64,000 bases of DNA from positions 7,378,001-7,442,000 of the forward strand of contig JAWQUS010000022.1 of NCBI GenBank assembly GCA_036365455.1. Reading direction: 5' to 3'. The notes below the pieces were generated by a model, which was not told where the DNA came from, did not search any database, and saw only the letters and a list, made by a program, of their open reading frames with translations. Below, piece after piece: positions 1-10,416 of this stretch. The first letter of the stretch is position 1. Each line of letters begins with the position of its first letter. The position numbers were made by a program, and so were the translations under genes. Origin of the DNA: Macrosoma leucophasiata. Its lineage: Eukaryota > Arthropoda > Insecta > Lepidoptera > Hedylidae.

Positions 1-1197
1 TAATTATTATTTTTAATCTCTCCAGGCACGAGAAAAATATGACAATTGAAATTCATTTGTGTCTCGCCGCCGGTGGCCGTACGATCCTTGAAGGATTAAG
101 CAGAAATTTGAATTTGGAATATAAACTAAAAATAAAACGACACTGTTATTAATTATAACTATAATCACAGTTATTTATTACAACAAGAAAAACAATATGC
201 ATAAATTTAAACAAAAAAAATTAACTTCTTGAAATTCAACTAAAACATTATGTAATTTTTTTAGAATATATTTTTTTTACGCTAATTATTTATTCATAGA
301 GCAAACATTACTACTAATCAGACTTTGAAAGACTAGCTTAACTTTAGGAGCAGTATAGTATATTAGTTAAAAGTTACACAAAGCCTAAACATACGACTCG
401 CAGGCGTGCAACACTTCGATAAATCAAAAATAGCGGGACTTACCTTAACGATACGAGCACCGTCCTCTAGCTCCCGTTGGCTACGGAGGTAACAAAAGAG
501 CACGACACGCTAGCTTCAACCGTTAGAAAGAGACAAACGATATTCGAATGCGTGTACGCCTCGCAGGCGTAGATTAGGCTTCTACGGTTAAATAAATTTT
601 GAGTTTGAGTTTGACGTATTTTATGGACGGACAACCCCTTTTATACCGTTATACTGCCATCACTAGTCTCGTAACAGAACAGATTGCAATATCTTTATTG
701 CAATTGTTCTGTATGGAGCATTCAAAGCAAACGGTTATGAAATTTAGTAGTTGTCATGGACGGCGATCGGTCCAGCGACGTGTGCTCTTATTTGTTTTTA
801 TTATTCTCCATTTAAAGAGCTTGCTCAAATTAATTATATTAAGTATATTATACTATTAGCAATCAGAAGCGTAAAGCGTTTGTAAGAAAAGAACACTCGC
901 GATAACTATTTACACCGATATAATTTTTAAATCACTAATTATCAAATTAACAATAACAAATCTAAAGCGAGGGTACTTTGACAAGTTCCGCACGGAAACT
1001 CAACCACTAATGACGCTATTACACTATTGCTGTTTTTTAATGCAACAGTCCTCTAACAATGCATTATTGTTTGTTCCTCTTAATAGATCTAGAGGGCACT
1101 TTCTTTTCAGTCGTTTAAATATTTAATTATTCATTAAATGTTCAGCTAGTTTATTTGGATATCAAGGCGGTGGTATGATTAAATTCATATTCATTAC
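1..1197. other. AT-rich non-coding stretch
   Basis: No convincing gene is seen. The first ~110 bases belong to a dispersed repeat: the phrase gagaaaaatatgacaattga recurs near 43690 and a close form occurs near 5570. The rest is AT-rich with short chance open frames. A good splice-donor-like AAG/GTAAGT exists on the minus strand near 440-450, but no reading frame could be connected to it. Confidence 0.5.
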
Positions 1198-1291
1198 CTG
1201 GTAAATTGGAGACAGCTATGGTGTGTCCACGCCGCACTGGTGGCGGTCTTTGAACCTGTTTCTTTGGTGACACGGACTGCTCTGATCCCAT
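1198..1291 (-). CDS. Candidate first coding exon of an unidentified gene (N-myristoylation signal)
   Basis: On the minus strand an ATG at 1291 opens 31 codons plus one base, closed by a GTAATG donor at 1197. The ATG is preceded five bases upstream by an AG acceptor after a short T-rich run, so this may be exon 2 with a 5' UTR exon further upstream. The peptide starts MGSEQS, which fits N-myristoylation (Gly2, Ser6), and continues with a basic, proline-rich segment (RPPPVRRGH). Local GC content is higher than the flanks. Later exons would lie left of the window. It points away from UFC1, about 2.4 kb head-to-head, so a shared promoter region is possible. The protein family was not recognised, and a chance exon-like ORF cannot be excluded. 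Confidence 0.5.
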
Positions 1292-1396
1292 TGTGGCTAT
1301 AATCAAGAAAATATATGTAATTAAAAACCGGTCAAGTGAGAATTGTTTTTTTTTTCTCTCATTATAATATTACACTTTCAATTGTTATTATTATTA

Positions 1397-1680
1397 TTTT
1401 TTTTATGTTATAGATTTGGCAAACAAGCATGCAGTTCACATTGATGTTAAGTGATGACTGCAGCCTATAGACACCCACACTAAGACCAAGGGCAAAATGC
1501 AGATACATTACCACTCCTGAGGCCTAAGGTGTTATGCCTCGGTGCCGGAAATTACAGGTCCATACATTACCACCTGACCTGAACATGATAGTGCTGAACA
1601 CTACCATTTAGCGGTAAGTATTAGGTAATGCAGTGGTGCCTACGCCCGCGAGCTCCGTCACTGGTGCTCTACCACCAGTT
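1397..1680 (-). repeat. SINE-B copy (full length)
   Basis: This is one of about eleven copies of a ~285-bp repeat. In the sense direction it starts near ctggtggtagagctcc and ends in an A-rich tail after cttccataacat, so it moves like a non-LTR element. Here the tail appears as a T-run at the left end. Open frames across it are chance. Confidence 0.8.
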
Positions 1681-2039
1681 AAAAATAGTAGGACAAGGGA
1701 TTTCAGGTGGGAGGAGGGAATATAAGAAATAATGATTAATAGGGCAAAAGAAAAAAATATGGTGCCGAGTGCCTTGATCCAACCCACACTCACATATATG
1801 ACAACCCGGTTAGTCCAGAGGTGTGAAACCATCGTTTGATTCGAAGGGTCGCGGGTTCGATCCAATAGAACCCATAGAACCCATGACACCATTGGTGGAC
1901 CAATTAATGAACTTAGTGGCCAGGGGGTTTCACCCCCGGAGCTACACCCGGGGAGGTCCTTTAAAGGTTCGGTACTTATCTTTCGGATTAACTCAAGACG
2001 AGCAAGCACGTCTGCTGACTCCGAACGATATTAACGATT

Positions 2040-3738
2040 GAATGGTAATGTAAGGGCCTGACCAAGTTATTTAGAAGGACTTAACATGTAATAAAGAAAG
2101 AATTATAATACTTACGTACGAATTACGTGCGAAGTTCTCAATTATTTATAATCGACTTTTCATTACATGACTTCGTTTAAAAAAAAAGTCTAGATCAATA
2201 CAGAATTTAAGAGTACACGATAAATAAAATTTTATGCCGGTAATCAAGTCTTATCAAGTAAAAAATATTTATTTTTATTGATTTTTAAAGGAATGGAAAA
2301 CCACGGACAACAACGTCTTTGACAAATTTGACAGTTTGACATTTGACTACTTTTGATATCTTGATTGGGCCTGGTTATGGTGGTTAGCAGAATTAAGACT
2401 TCACAAAAAATTTGTAATCCAATCAATATTTTTTATTTCTTATGTCGGCCAAACTCGCTATGCAAAGAACAATGTCAGTCCGTAGTACATAAGGAAAAAT
2501 TAAAAAAAAAGTACGTAGATTACCGACAAGTACTGTTAAAAAAATATATAACCTTTTATTTCACAAAGAATGAGGTCATTGCCAACAAATTTTACCTCAA
2601 GAGCTGGAAGAAACGTAAAGTCAGATAATCAAATCCCATACTGTACTGACAGTTCTCAGCATACTTTGCTTGAAAGTAAAGTCGTAGTGCGGTCTGTGAA
2701 TCTCGCCCTTAGTCACTTCAAATTATTGTTTTGTTTAAACAAATTAGTGTTTTGCGGTCTGTGAATCTCACCATTAGTCCTCTACGCGGTAGAGTAAAGT
2801 GCCGTAGAGTCTACGGTATAGACTAATATAATAATACTGGACAACCGGGGCATGTTATACGGCACGTAATAAGCCTTGTACTAAATTAATAAGAAATTAA
2901 ATGGCATCACCTCATTGCGCTCCCTTTGTAATGTACCCAGATGTAAAAACTTTTTACCATCTAGCACGAAAATTCTTCCGGTTCAGGCTTTTGTTTTATT
3001 CCTCATTGATTAAGCTGATGATTGTTTATCAGATATATTAACTACTCAGAAACTTCTCTACTATTTGGATCGATTGCTCAACAACTGTATTCGTCGATAG
3101 TTAGAACTTAGGTTTTGACCACTCTCTTTACTGCGAGTTTCGAAGTTCAAATTAAGGCTTAACCGTCAACGAAAATCCCTTACGGATGCACTCTGTACTT
3201 TTTTCTATTTTAACGATTCTTGTTCTCCATTTTTTCATAGTATCTATTTTCTGGGAGCCTCCCTTAATCTTTCTCTCCGTTCATCAGAAAATATGACCCT
3301 AGAGACGCCTTTTCATCGCTCTGGTTTAAGTCGAATTCTTCTATACTTTAAATAATAATATTTTTATACTCTGGAACATGATGACATTCGTAAAACTTCT
3401 TCCACATAAATATTCAAACAGAACGCAAGTGTTCTGTTCTGTAATCTGTTTTATTACAATCAATATGCAAACACTTAGCTCTTTGTTTAATTTCATGCTT
3501 CGTCCAAAAATGTAGTGAGCACACAACACCGAACATGCTAATGCGGATTGGATTCCAAGATTTTGTAATATCTTAATCTAACTCTAAACACGCCCAATTT
3601 CACAATTTGTCACGTCATTTCGTGCATGTGTCACTTACTTCTGTCACATTTGTATACGTTTCCAAAGGAACGAAACTCAATTTTGTACACCAAGTTAAAC
3701 TTTAAAATATGAATAAAACATTCTACTGATCCATCACG
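2040..3738. other. Intergenic DNA upstream of UFC1
   Basis: This AT-rich stretch has no coding signal that holds up. It separates the candidate minus-strand exon from UFC1 and must contain the UFC1 promoter, but no TATA or initiator element can be singled out. A short direct repeat (gcggtctgtgaatctc) occurs near 2690 and 2754. Confidence 0.5.
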
Positions 3739-3861
3739 ATGGTTGACGAAGGCACAAGGAAGACTTTAAGCAGCATACCCCTGATGCAAACGAAAGCTGG
3801 GCCGAGAGACAAGGAATTATGGGTGAATAGGCTGAAAGAAGAATACCAGGCACTTATCAAG
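3739..3861 (+). CDS. UFC1: UFC1 exon 1
   Basis: Residues 1-41, starting [14 protein letters not shown] and ending LIK before a GTAAAA donor. The ATG matches the start position of UFC1 in other animals. Confidence 0.93.
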
Positions 3862-6800
3862 GTAAAAAAATACTTCCGTGTTCGTAATTTAAATTGTTTA
3901 AAGCAGTGGTTCTTCTGCAACTTGTTTGAAGGCGGAGCACTTTTAAAATACCTAATATTTGAGTCGAAACCACACCGCGGACACTTCGCCAAAATTCAAT
4001 ACAAACGCTTAATTTGGCCGCTATTACACAGATATTAATCAGTGACGTGTATTTACACGTGCACCTGTGTGCGTAGAACGTAGAAATACCAACCGTCGCC
4101 CATAAGAGGCGAGGAGGTTGGGTGATGCGGGGAAACCAGGCGGGACGTTTAAGTGTCCATACTGTCCATTCTATACGTAATATTATTACATATTCTCTGT
4201 CGAAACTAAACCTCGTTGGTTTTACTGGTGGCAGAGTTCCAGTGTAGAAGCTCGGAGAGTGAAAGCACCACAGCATTATCAAATCTATCTGCCATCAAAT
4301 GGTATTCAGCGTTATCGTCTTTTGGTTAGATGGTAATGTATGGTCAGAATTAAGGTGGCCAACTTTCTGAAAATAGCACGTGGGACTTTTTGTGGATAGA
4401 TAGAGTACGGTGAAAGCGAAGTATGAAGTTTTGTCAGTATATGTTCCAAAATTACATATAATCACAAAACTTACATACTGAAGTCATTTATTTTTGAAAT
4501 ATTATTTATCATTAGTGACACTTTTGAAGAAATTCAAAATGTAACAAAGCGATCACATACACACACACGCAAACAATTTTCAATTGAATTTACACAATAT
4601 TTGTTATATACCTACGTAGATACTCCTCTGTTGTGTGTGTAAGTGTAGTGTAGTGTATGTTTTATGTATGTGTGGGACTGTGTGGTTATGTAGTAGCTTA
4701 AAAAATACGCATGGTACATCAATGCATCAAATGCGGGACATGCGGGACGCATCCAACGTTTTGCATGACTTTTTTTAATGTTATGGAAGTGGCAAACAAG
4801 CTTGCAGTTCACATTGATGTTAAGTGATGACTGCAGCCTAAACACATTGCACAAAGACCAAGGTCAAAATGCAGATGTGTTACCACTCCTGAGGCCTAAG
4901 GTGTTGAGCCTCTGTGCAGGAAATTACAGGGCCGTACATTACCACCTGACTGGAACACGATAGTGCTGAACACTACCATTTAGTGGCAAGTTATAGGTAA
5001 TGTGGTGGTGCCTGCGCCCGCGATCTCGGTCACTGGAGCTCTACCACCAGTAAAACTACTATTTTATTAATTCTTGCAAAGCGGGCTTACATCCGGCACT
5101 ACGGGACGGTCCCGCAGAATCCGGGACAGTTGGCCGCCTTACCTAGTCTAGATATCTTAATTTTTTTTATCATTAGAATTTTATACTAAGCCAACAACCA
5201 ATTACAATATTTGTCAAAGTTATCATAACATTCCACATCCATCTCTAACTATAACAGATCTCTTTAAGTTAGAGAAGGATGTGCAATGTAACAATAACTT
5301 TAACTTTGGTTACACCGCGGACACTCCGCCAAAATTCCGTACAAACGCTTAATTAGGTCTCTATTACACAGACATCAATCAGTGACGTGTATTTACACTT
5401 GCACCTGTGTGCGTAGCACGTAGAGAATACCAAACGTCGCCCATAAGAGGGGAGGAGGTTGGGTGAGGTGGGAAAATCGGGCGGGACGTTGAAGTGTCCA
5501 TTCTATACATAGTATTACTACATTTTTCTGCTTTGGCTAAGACTCAAATTTTTTACCTGTCAAGTCACTAGAAAAATATGACAATTGAATTTCTATTGTG
5601 TCCAGCCGCTGGAGGCTTAACATTCCTTGAAGGATTAAGATCTGATTTGTTAGATTCTGTTAATTACTTATATGTATCTTCACGCCAGGTCCCTAACGGG
5701 GTAGGCAGAAAATGTAGAGCGCCAGATATCCCGGTCCTGACATACCTCTCGTGCCTCGTCTACCTTCATCATTCTCTTCATACATGCACGCCGATTCCTA
5801 AGACTTTTGCCCCACCATCAGACAGAACTCGACCTATTAGTATATAGTATTGTAGGTCAGTCTTGGTCTTCCTGGGCCTCTGTAACCATCCACATTTGCA
5901 TTGTATATCTGTTTAGTCATTCGCTCATTCGACATTATTTCTATATGCCCGGACCATCGGAGCACGACTTTTTTCGTTAATCACTTGATGTATTAAAAAT
6001 AATTACATTAATTACACATAATTCATTGATTATCTAGTTCCTAATTGTATATGCTTTTTTTTTTCTTGGATTTTGATTTCAATTACCTAATTACTTGGTG
6101 GTAAAATTGATTATCTTGATTCTTTATTGCAATTAACTTTCTCTTTTGTTTCTGAAATATTAATTAACTTCAATTAAATTAACTGCCTTGGTAGCCTAGT
6201 CGTAGCAGGCTACTACTACTACGCTGAGGTCCTGGGTTCGATTCCCGGGTATCTAGGCTGCAGATATCTGGAAATGTTATTATTAAATTTTAAAAATACA
6301 ATTTAAATTGTTCACAGTATGTTCAAAATAACAAGTCGGCTGACAATGACTGGTTCAGACTGGAGTCGGACAAGACAGGCACCCGATGGTTCGGCAAGTG
6401 CTGGTACATCCACAACCTACTGAAGTACGAGTTTGATTTGGAGTTTGATGTAAGTATTTTATTCTTTTAATGTAACAACTTTACTAGAGGTACAGTTCCA
6501 GTTAGTGTTCCCAGGTCCGATTTGTTTTAAATCAGGACAGTAGTTCACAGTAGGTAAAATACATCAGGATCCAGAGGTAAAAATCGGGACAGAAAATAGC
6601 AAGCCAATTAATTAATTTAAGTATTGATCTATCAAAAGACTGGGGATCCAAAGATGATGAAAAAAAAAGTTTATTTAGGAACATTACAACAGTTGTCTAC
6701 AATTTTTGTAAAAACTATTAATATCTGCAAAAGTTGGAAACTGTGTCGCAGATACCATCGCCCACCTCGAAACATTAGATTCTGATTATACACAATATTT

Positions 6801-6935
6801 TTTTAAATAGCCTAAGCTACAAAAAAAAACATGTTATACTAGATTTTTGAAAAATATATAATTAAAGTGTAAGTGTGTGATTGTTTGTTTCTCTGTGTGT
6901 GTTTGTGTGTGCGAGTGCGTGCGTGCGTGCGTGGG

Positions 6936-7019
<84 letters not shown>

Positions 7020-8318
7020 TGTGTGTGTGATTTATCTTTATACAGGCTTTTGCTTTTACAAGTACATGATGCACATTTTTTTTCTATAAATTCACTTGTA
7101 CTGTCTTGCTATGTAATATCTGTCGTGTTGTTTGTTCAGAATCGATAACCGAATCGATTTCAGGCATTTTTGCTATAGGTAATATTTTGTCCCAAAATTA
7201 AAGGAAATTACGGTCACCCATTTGGTGAACAATACCAACGAAAATGAGACTAACGTCTATCCAAAATTAATTGTAGTCTCAAGTTTATTAGAACTCGTTG
7301 AGACGTGCTTTTCATTATAAATAATAATTTAAGTAATGAAATTGTGAAAAATGAATCTTATTACAGTTATTTCTAGCGAGTGTTAAATGGGGGTACGTAA
7401 GTGACGCTACATCACATTGCAACAGTGTGCGTGTGAGCGTTGGTCCGTGTTTTATGTGCGGCCGTAGGTAGACGTAGAGTAAGTATGCAAAGGGTGTGCA
7501 TATTGTTCGTACAAATTGAGGACAAATTGTTTCTTAAATAAAAAATATTTAATACATAAACATGTAATATCAGTTCATGTATAATGATTATAACTTGATT
7601 TTCTGATCGAGGTGTTTAAGAGTGTGCGTTCATTCCGTTACATGTTGTATAAAATGTGTGTGTTAATTTGTCTTCAGATTCCCGTGACGTATCCGACGAC
7701 GGCGCCGGAGATAGCATTGCCAGGCCTCGATGGTAAAACGGCCAAGATGTACCGAGGCGGCAAGATTTGCCTTACCGACCACTTCAAGCCACTCTGGGCG
7801 CGAAACGTGCCTAGATTTGGTATCGCACACGCCATGGCTCTTGGGGTAATACTTTATTTATTTTTTGCTGCTGGTAGAGCTCCAGTGACGGAGCTCGCGG
7901 GTGTAGGCACCACCGCATTACCTAATATACTTGCCGCTAAGTGTTCAGGACTATCGTCTTCCGGTCAAGTGGTAATGGAGGGCCCTGTAATTTCCGGCAC
8001 AGAGGCATAACACCTTAGGCCTCTGGAGTGGTAACGCATCTGCATCATTTGACCTTTGTCTTTGTGTGGGTGTCTATAGGCTGCTGTCACCACTTAACAT
8101 CAATGTGAACTGCATGCTTGTGCCACTACCATTCATAAAAAAACAAACACAATCATAAAAAAAACAAACACTCCAATGTTATTTATTTATATGTTATTTA
8201 TTGATGTATAGATAAAGACGTTTTCTTGTTTCAGCTGGGACCGTGGCTAGCGGTAGAAATACCAGATTTAATAGAGAAAGGAGTGATCAAGTATCAAGAA
8301 AAGTCCGAAACAAACTGA
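3739..8318 (+). CDS. UFC1: Ubiquitin-fold modifier-conjugating enzyme 1 (UFC1), whole gene of four exons
   Basis: E2-like enzyme that takes UFM1 from UBA5 as a thioester and, with the UFL1 ligase, passes it to targets such as ribosomal protein RPL26 at the ER. Exons are 3739-3861, 6318-6449, 7678-7845 and 8235-8318. All junctions are phase 0 with GT..AG borders. Joined they give 168 aa, against 167 aa known for the human protein. The N-terminus ([18 protein letters not shown]) and the core ([20 protein letters not shown]) are family signatures, and the active-site Cys falls at residue 116 in [10 protein letters not shown]. The TGA is at 8316-8318, and an AATAAA follows at about 8403. Introns hold repeats D, C, SINE-B and a (GTGC)n tract. 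No frameshift or stop is seen, so the gene looks functional. It converges on the FAR last exons. Confidence 0.95.
3965..4206 (+). repeat. Repeat D copy (~220 bp)
   Basis: Dispersed repeat running from caccgcggacac to acgtaatattattacatattc. Other copies lie at 5312-5530, 34305-34519, 34688-34909 (inverted), 43456-43575 and 44558-44667. It is non-autonomous, with no coding capacity. It lies in UFC1 intron 1. Confidence 0.75.
4351..5141 (+). mobile_element. MITE-C with nested SINE-B
   Basis: Non-coding DNA transposon with short terminal inverted repeats (taaggtggccaact .. agttggccgcctta). The empty version at 21989-22478 is ~490 bp. This copy is longer because a SINE-B (4769-5051) has landed in it. 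It contains a CA-rich tract near 4560. Confidence 0.8.
4769..5051 (-). repeat. SINE-B copy nested in MITE-C
   Basis: Full-length SINE-B with its A-tail side (T-run here) at the left. The insertion point is defined by comparison with the empty MITE at 21989-22478. Confidence 0.8.
5213..5305 (+). repeat. Foldback MITE-E fragment
   Basis: Holds the hairpin core found in two other copies (11936-12075 and 38690-39151): cacatcc..tctaact paired with agttagagaaggatgtg, flanked by AT-rich aactttaac segments. Confidence 0.6.
5312..5530 (+). repeat. Repeat D copy
   Basis: Same repeat as 3965-4206, with a few substitutions and small indels. UFC1 intron 1. Confidence 0.75.
5668..5980 (-). repeat. LINE-X 3' end, 5'-truncated
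   Basis: About 310 bp matching the 3' end of the LINE copy at 51703-52425, read on the minus strand, with several substitutions that break the frame. Copies of this family end in an (ATAC)n tail rather than poly(A). Confidence 0.75.
6184..6262 (+). repeat. SINE-A head fragment (tRNA-like)
   Basis: Carries the tRNA-derived head of SINE-A with a B-box-like GGTTCGATTCC; the body is missing. It lies just before UFC1 exon 2. Confidence 0.7.
6318..6449 (+). CDS. UFC1: UFC1 exon 2
   Basis: Residues 42-85, from [17 protein letters not shown] to KYEFDLEFD. The acceptor is ttcacag and the donor GTAAGT. Confidence 0.93.
6912..7030 (+). repeat. (GTGC)n microsatellite
   Basis: About 25 tandem gtgc units flanked by GT-rich sequence, inside UFC1 intron 2. 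It produces long repetitive open frames on both strands that are not genes. Confidence 0.95.
7138..7655 (+). repeat. Repeat F copy
   Basis: Shares most of its ~500 bp with 13660-14550, and parts with inverted copies at 9682-10145 and 25757-26165 (markers: cccatttggtg, aaaatgagac, gtgtgcat). It ends within ~25 bases of the UFC1 exon 3 acceptor. No coding potential is seen. Confidence 0.7.
7678..7845 (+). CDS. UFC1: UFC1 exon 3 (catalytic cysteine)
   Basis: Residues 86-141, from [12 protein letters not shown] through the catalytic GGKICL to [16 protein letters not shown]. The acceptor is tcttcag and the donor GTAATA. Cys116 is encoded here. Confidence 0.95.
7868..8145 (+). repeat. SINE-B copy in UFC1 intron 3
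   Basis: Sense-strand copy beginning ctggtagagctcc and ending in an A-rich tail. It starts only ~20 bp after the exon 3 donor. Confidence 0.8.
8235..8318 (+). CDS. UFC1: UFC1 exon 4 and stop
   Basis: Residues 142-168, starting [16 protein letters not shown], then TGA. The acceptor is gtttcag. AATAAA-like signals follow within ~90 bp. Confidence 0.93.
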   Translation: MGPWLAVEIPDLIEKGVIKYQEKSETN

Positions 8319-8522
8319 CATACTCAGAATGTATTGTTTATAAAATATTGCAAATATATACCGATGTTTAAATTGTTTTATTTTATTGCAAAAGTTGTCT
8401 AAAATAAAATATCAATCGGGTTAATATATATCATAGAGCAACACGGGCCACCGGAAGGGAGTAGCCATAGCGTCAAAACAGTCTGTCACGTATTGCGGGG
8501 GGAATTTTGTTAAAATCGTGTC

Positions 8523-8857
8523 TTACACGACACGGTATTCAGGGTCGACAACACGACTTTTAAGGTGTGAGTTTCGTAGTAATAGACGATTTTTGTTTAG
8601 TGTAAATCACTCAAATTTCCATCACATCATCATTTTCACACAAATTTTAATATTTAGGGTTCGGCAGACAGGGTGGGCGTGGCCTCGCGCCGGAATGCCG
8701 CTTATTACACTATCCGGTCGACAGGGACTCAGTCAGTGTAGTTAGGGCGTTATGCTGACCGGGCCGCTCCGGTCGCCCTAATTAGGGCCCTAACTCCCTA
8801 AATGTTATTACACTACCCTGACTCTTGCTATCGTACCGTAAATACCGTGCCGTGTAA
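8523..8857 (+). mobile_element. MITE-G
   Basis: Terminal inverted repeats ttacacgacacggtatt and aataccgtgccgtgtaa enclose ~335 bp of GC-richer, non-coding DNA. A related, longer and disrupted copy lies at 29978-31252. Confidence 0.7.
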
Positions 8858-9092
8858 TAAGTTCATTAAATGAAACAAAATACATAAACAATTTCACGCA
8901 CACATTTAAACATCTCGGCGACAGGCATAGGATCACTTGTGCTTGTACTTTGACGGAGGGGAAAGCCTGCATATGGCTCCCCTCCGGTCCGCCGGCGGCC
9001 GGTGGCCCGGTTTACTCTATGTGCGCCGGGTAGGTACATCAGTTTAGAAATAAAAATATCAGCTATTTATAACTATAATAAGTTAAAACAGA

Positions 9093-9459
9093 TTAAAACA
9101 ATAAATAGTACAGACTGCGTAAACACATAACAAAAGTTTTTGTCCCTATATACAATAAATAAAAATACGCTGAACATAAAACATAATGCAAAATCTTCAA
9201 CAAAAACTGTTTCTTCTTTGCATAAGCTATATTTTTAAAATCATCTCGCATGATATACTTTGTTATGCCATAAAACCACTGTCTAGTGAAATCTCGCCAT
9301 TTGATTGTTGCGATGTCGAAACAAAAAATGTTTTTGTCGATTTGGGACATGTTTTCAAACAAGTTCTGCGTGTTGCTGTCGTCTAATCTCCATACTTTCT
9401 TGTCGAAGTGTTCGAATAAAAGAAAGGTGTTGTAGGTTCTTTTGTAGATATTTAGTAGT
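9093..9459 (-). CDS. FAR: Second FAR terminal exon (alternative last exon or paralogue remnant)
   Basis: Acceptor tatcctttcag at 9460-9470 (minus strand), then 367 nt ending in TAA at 9093-9095. This is the same length and entry phase (AG/A = Arg) as the FAR last exon at 17036-17402. It encodes the end of the FAR C-terminal domain and a hydrophobic tail. By hand alignment ~56 of 121 residues are identical without any gap, with shared stretches DSNT, SQIDK and LLKILHY-like positions. The open frame is intact despite strong divergence, which suggests selection. No second copy of the upstream exon was found between 9460 and 17036. It may therefore be a mutually exclusive last exon of the same gene, or the stub of a lost tandem FAR. 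Confidence 0.8.
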
Positions 9460-9681
9460 CTGAAAGGATAATTAAATGTCTTTAGATTTAACAGGTCAAT
9501 GGCGAAAGAGGTTTATAATTGACTAGCTTTTATCTGCGACTTCGATCGCTTTTTTATCTTTCGTTAAAAATATATTTTATTTTTAATAAATAGTATCCTA
9601 TGTTCCTGTACACCCCTATTACACTCGCTTGTAATAAGATTCATTTTCATCATATTTTATTTCTCAAATTATTATTTATAA

Positions 9682-10145
9682 CTAGCTGACCCGGCAAACT
9701 TCGTATTGCCTCAAAATTAAATAATGTGTCAAAGATTTGATAAATACGGACTATTTGTATGGGAGAATGAAATTATGATTTTTACTACTTTCCTTCAATT
9801 TCTTCATATTTTGTTACCTTTTAAACCTTCCCTGGACTTCAAAAGATCATTCAAAACCAATTCAAAACTAACAGCAATCGTCTCAATTTATTTGTATCGA
9901 TAAAATGCACGTCTCAACGAGTTCTAATATACTTGTTGAGACTAGCATTTTATTTTGGATAGACGTTAAGTCTCATTTTCGTTTGTATTGACTGTTCACC
10001 AAACAGGTGACATAACAGGTAATTTGCTTAATTTTAATTAATTTTGTGACAAAATATTATCTATATAAAAATGTCTGAAATCGATTCGGTTATGGATTCT
10101 GAACAAATTAGTTTCGGGTTGTACATTTAATCCTGTTACACATTG
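9682..10145 (-). repeat. Repeat F-related copy beginning with a CTAGCTGACCCGGC end
   Basis: Starts with ctagctgacccggcaaact, a terminus also at 25760 and 47009, and runs into an inverted version of repeat F. Non-coding. Confidence 0.6.
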
Positions 10146-10416
10146 TATATTTTAATACCTACCACATATTTTTTATATAATAATATGTTTTTCTGTAATC
10201 TATAGGTAAAGAACTATTTTAGGTCACTGATTTATATGTGTGCCAAATTTCAACTCGATTGGAGCAGTACTTTCAGAAAAAAACGGTTGTGACAGACGGA
10301 AAGATAGACAAACATACAGACATGACAGGAAGACTTTGTAGCCCGTCATATATTATTTCTACATCTCTGACATTTTCGTGAGATCAAAACAGATTGAATT
10401 ACCAATTTATTTAATA

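Noticed and set aside
444..500. Possible microexon on the minus strand (pyrimidine-rich acceptor, AAG/GTAAGT donor)
   Set aside because: Joining it to the 1198-1291 exon in phase gives an immediate stop, and no other partner exon is visible.
1608..2041. Overlapping 133-aa and 72-aa open frames
   Set aside because: The 133-aa frame runs antisense through SINE-B and neither has a recognisable domain; the same text recurs in other SINE-B copies.
3857..4282. 141-aa minus-strand frame
   Set aside because: It lies across repeat D and UFC1 intron 1; similar frames occur in the other repeat D copies.
6862..7148. Three overlapping open frames of 70-91 aa on both strands
   Set aside because: They are translations of the (GTGC)n microsatellite within UFC1 intron 2.
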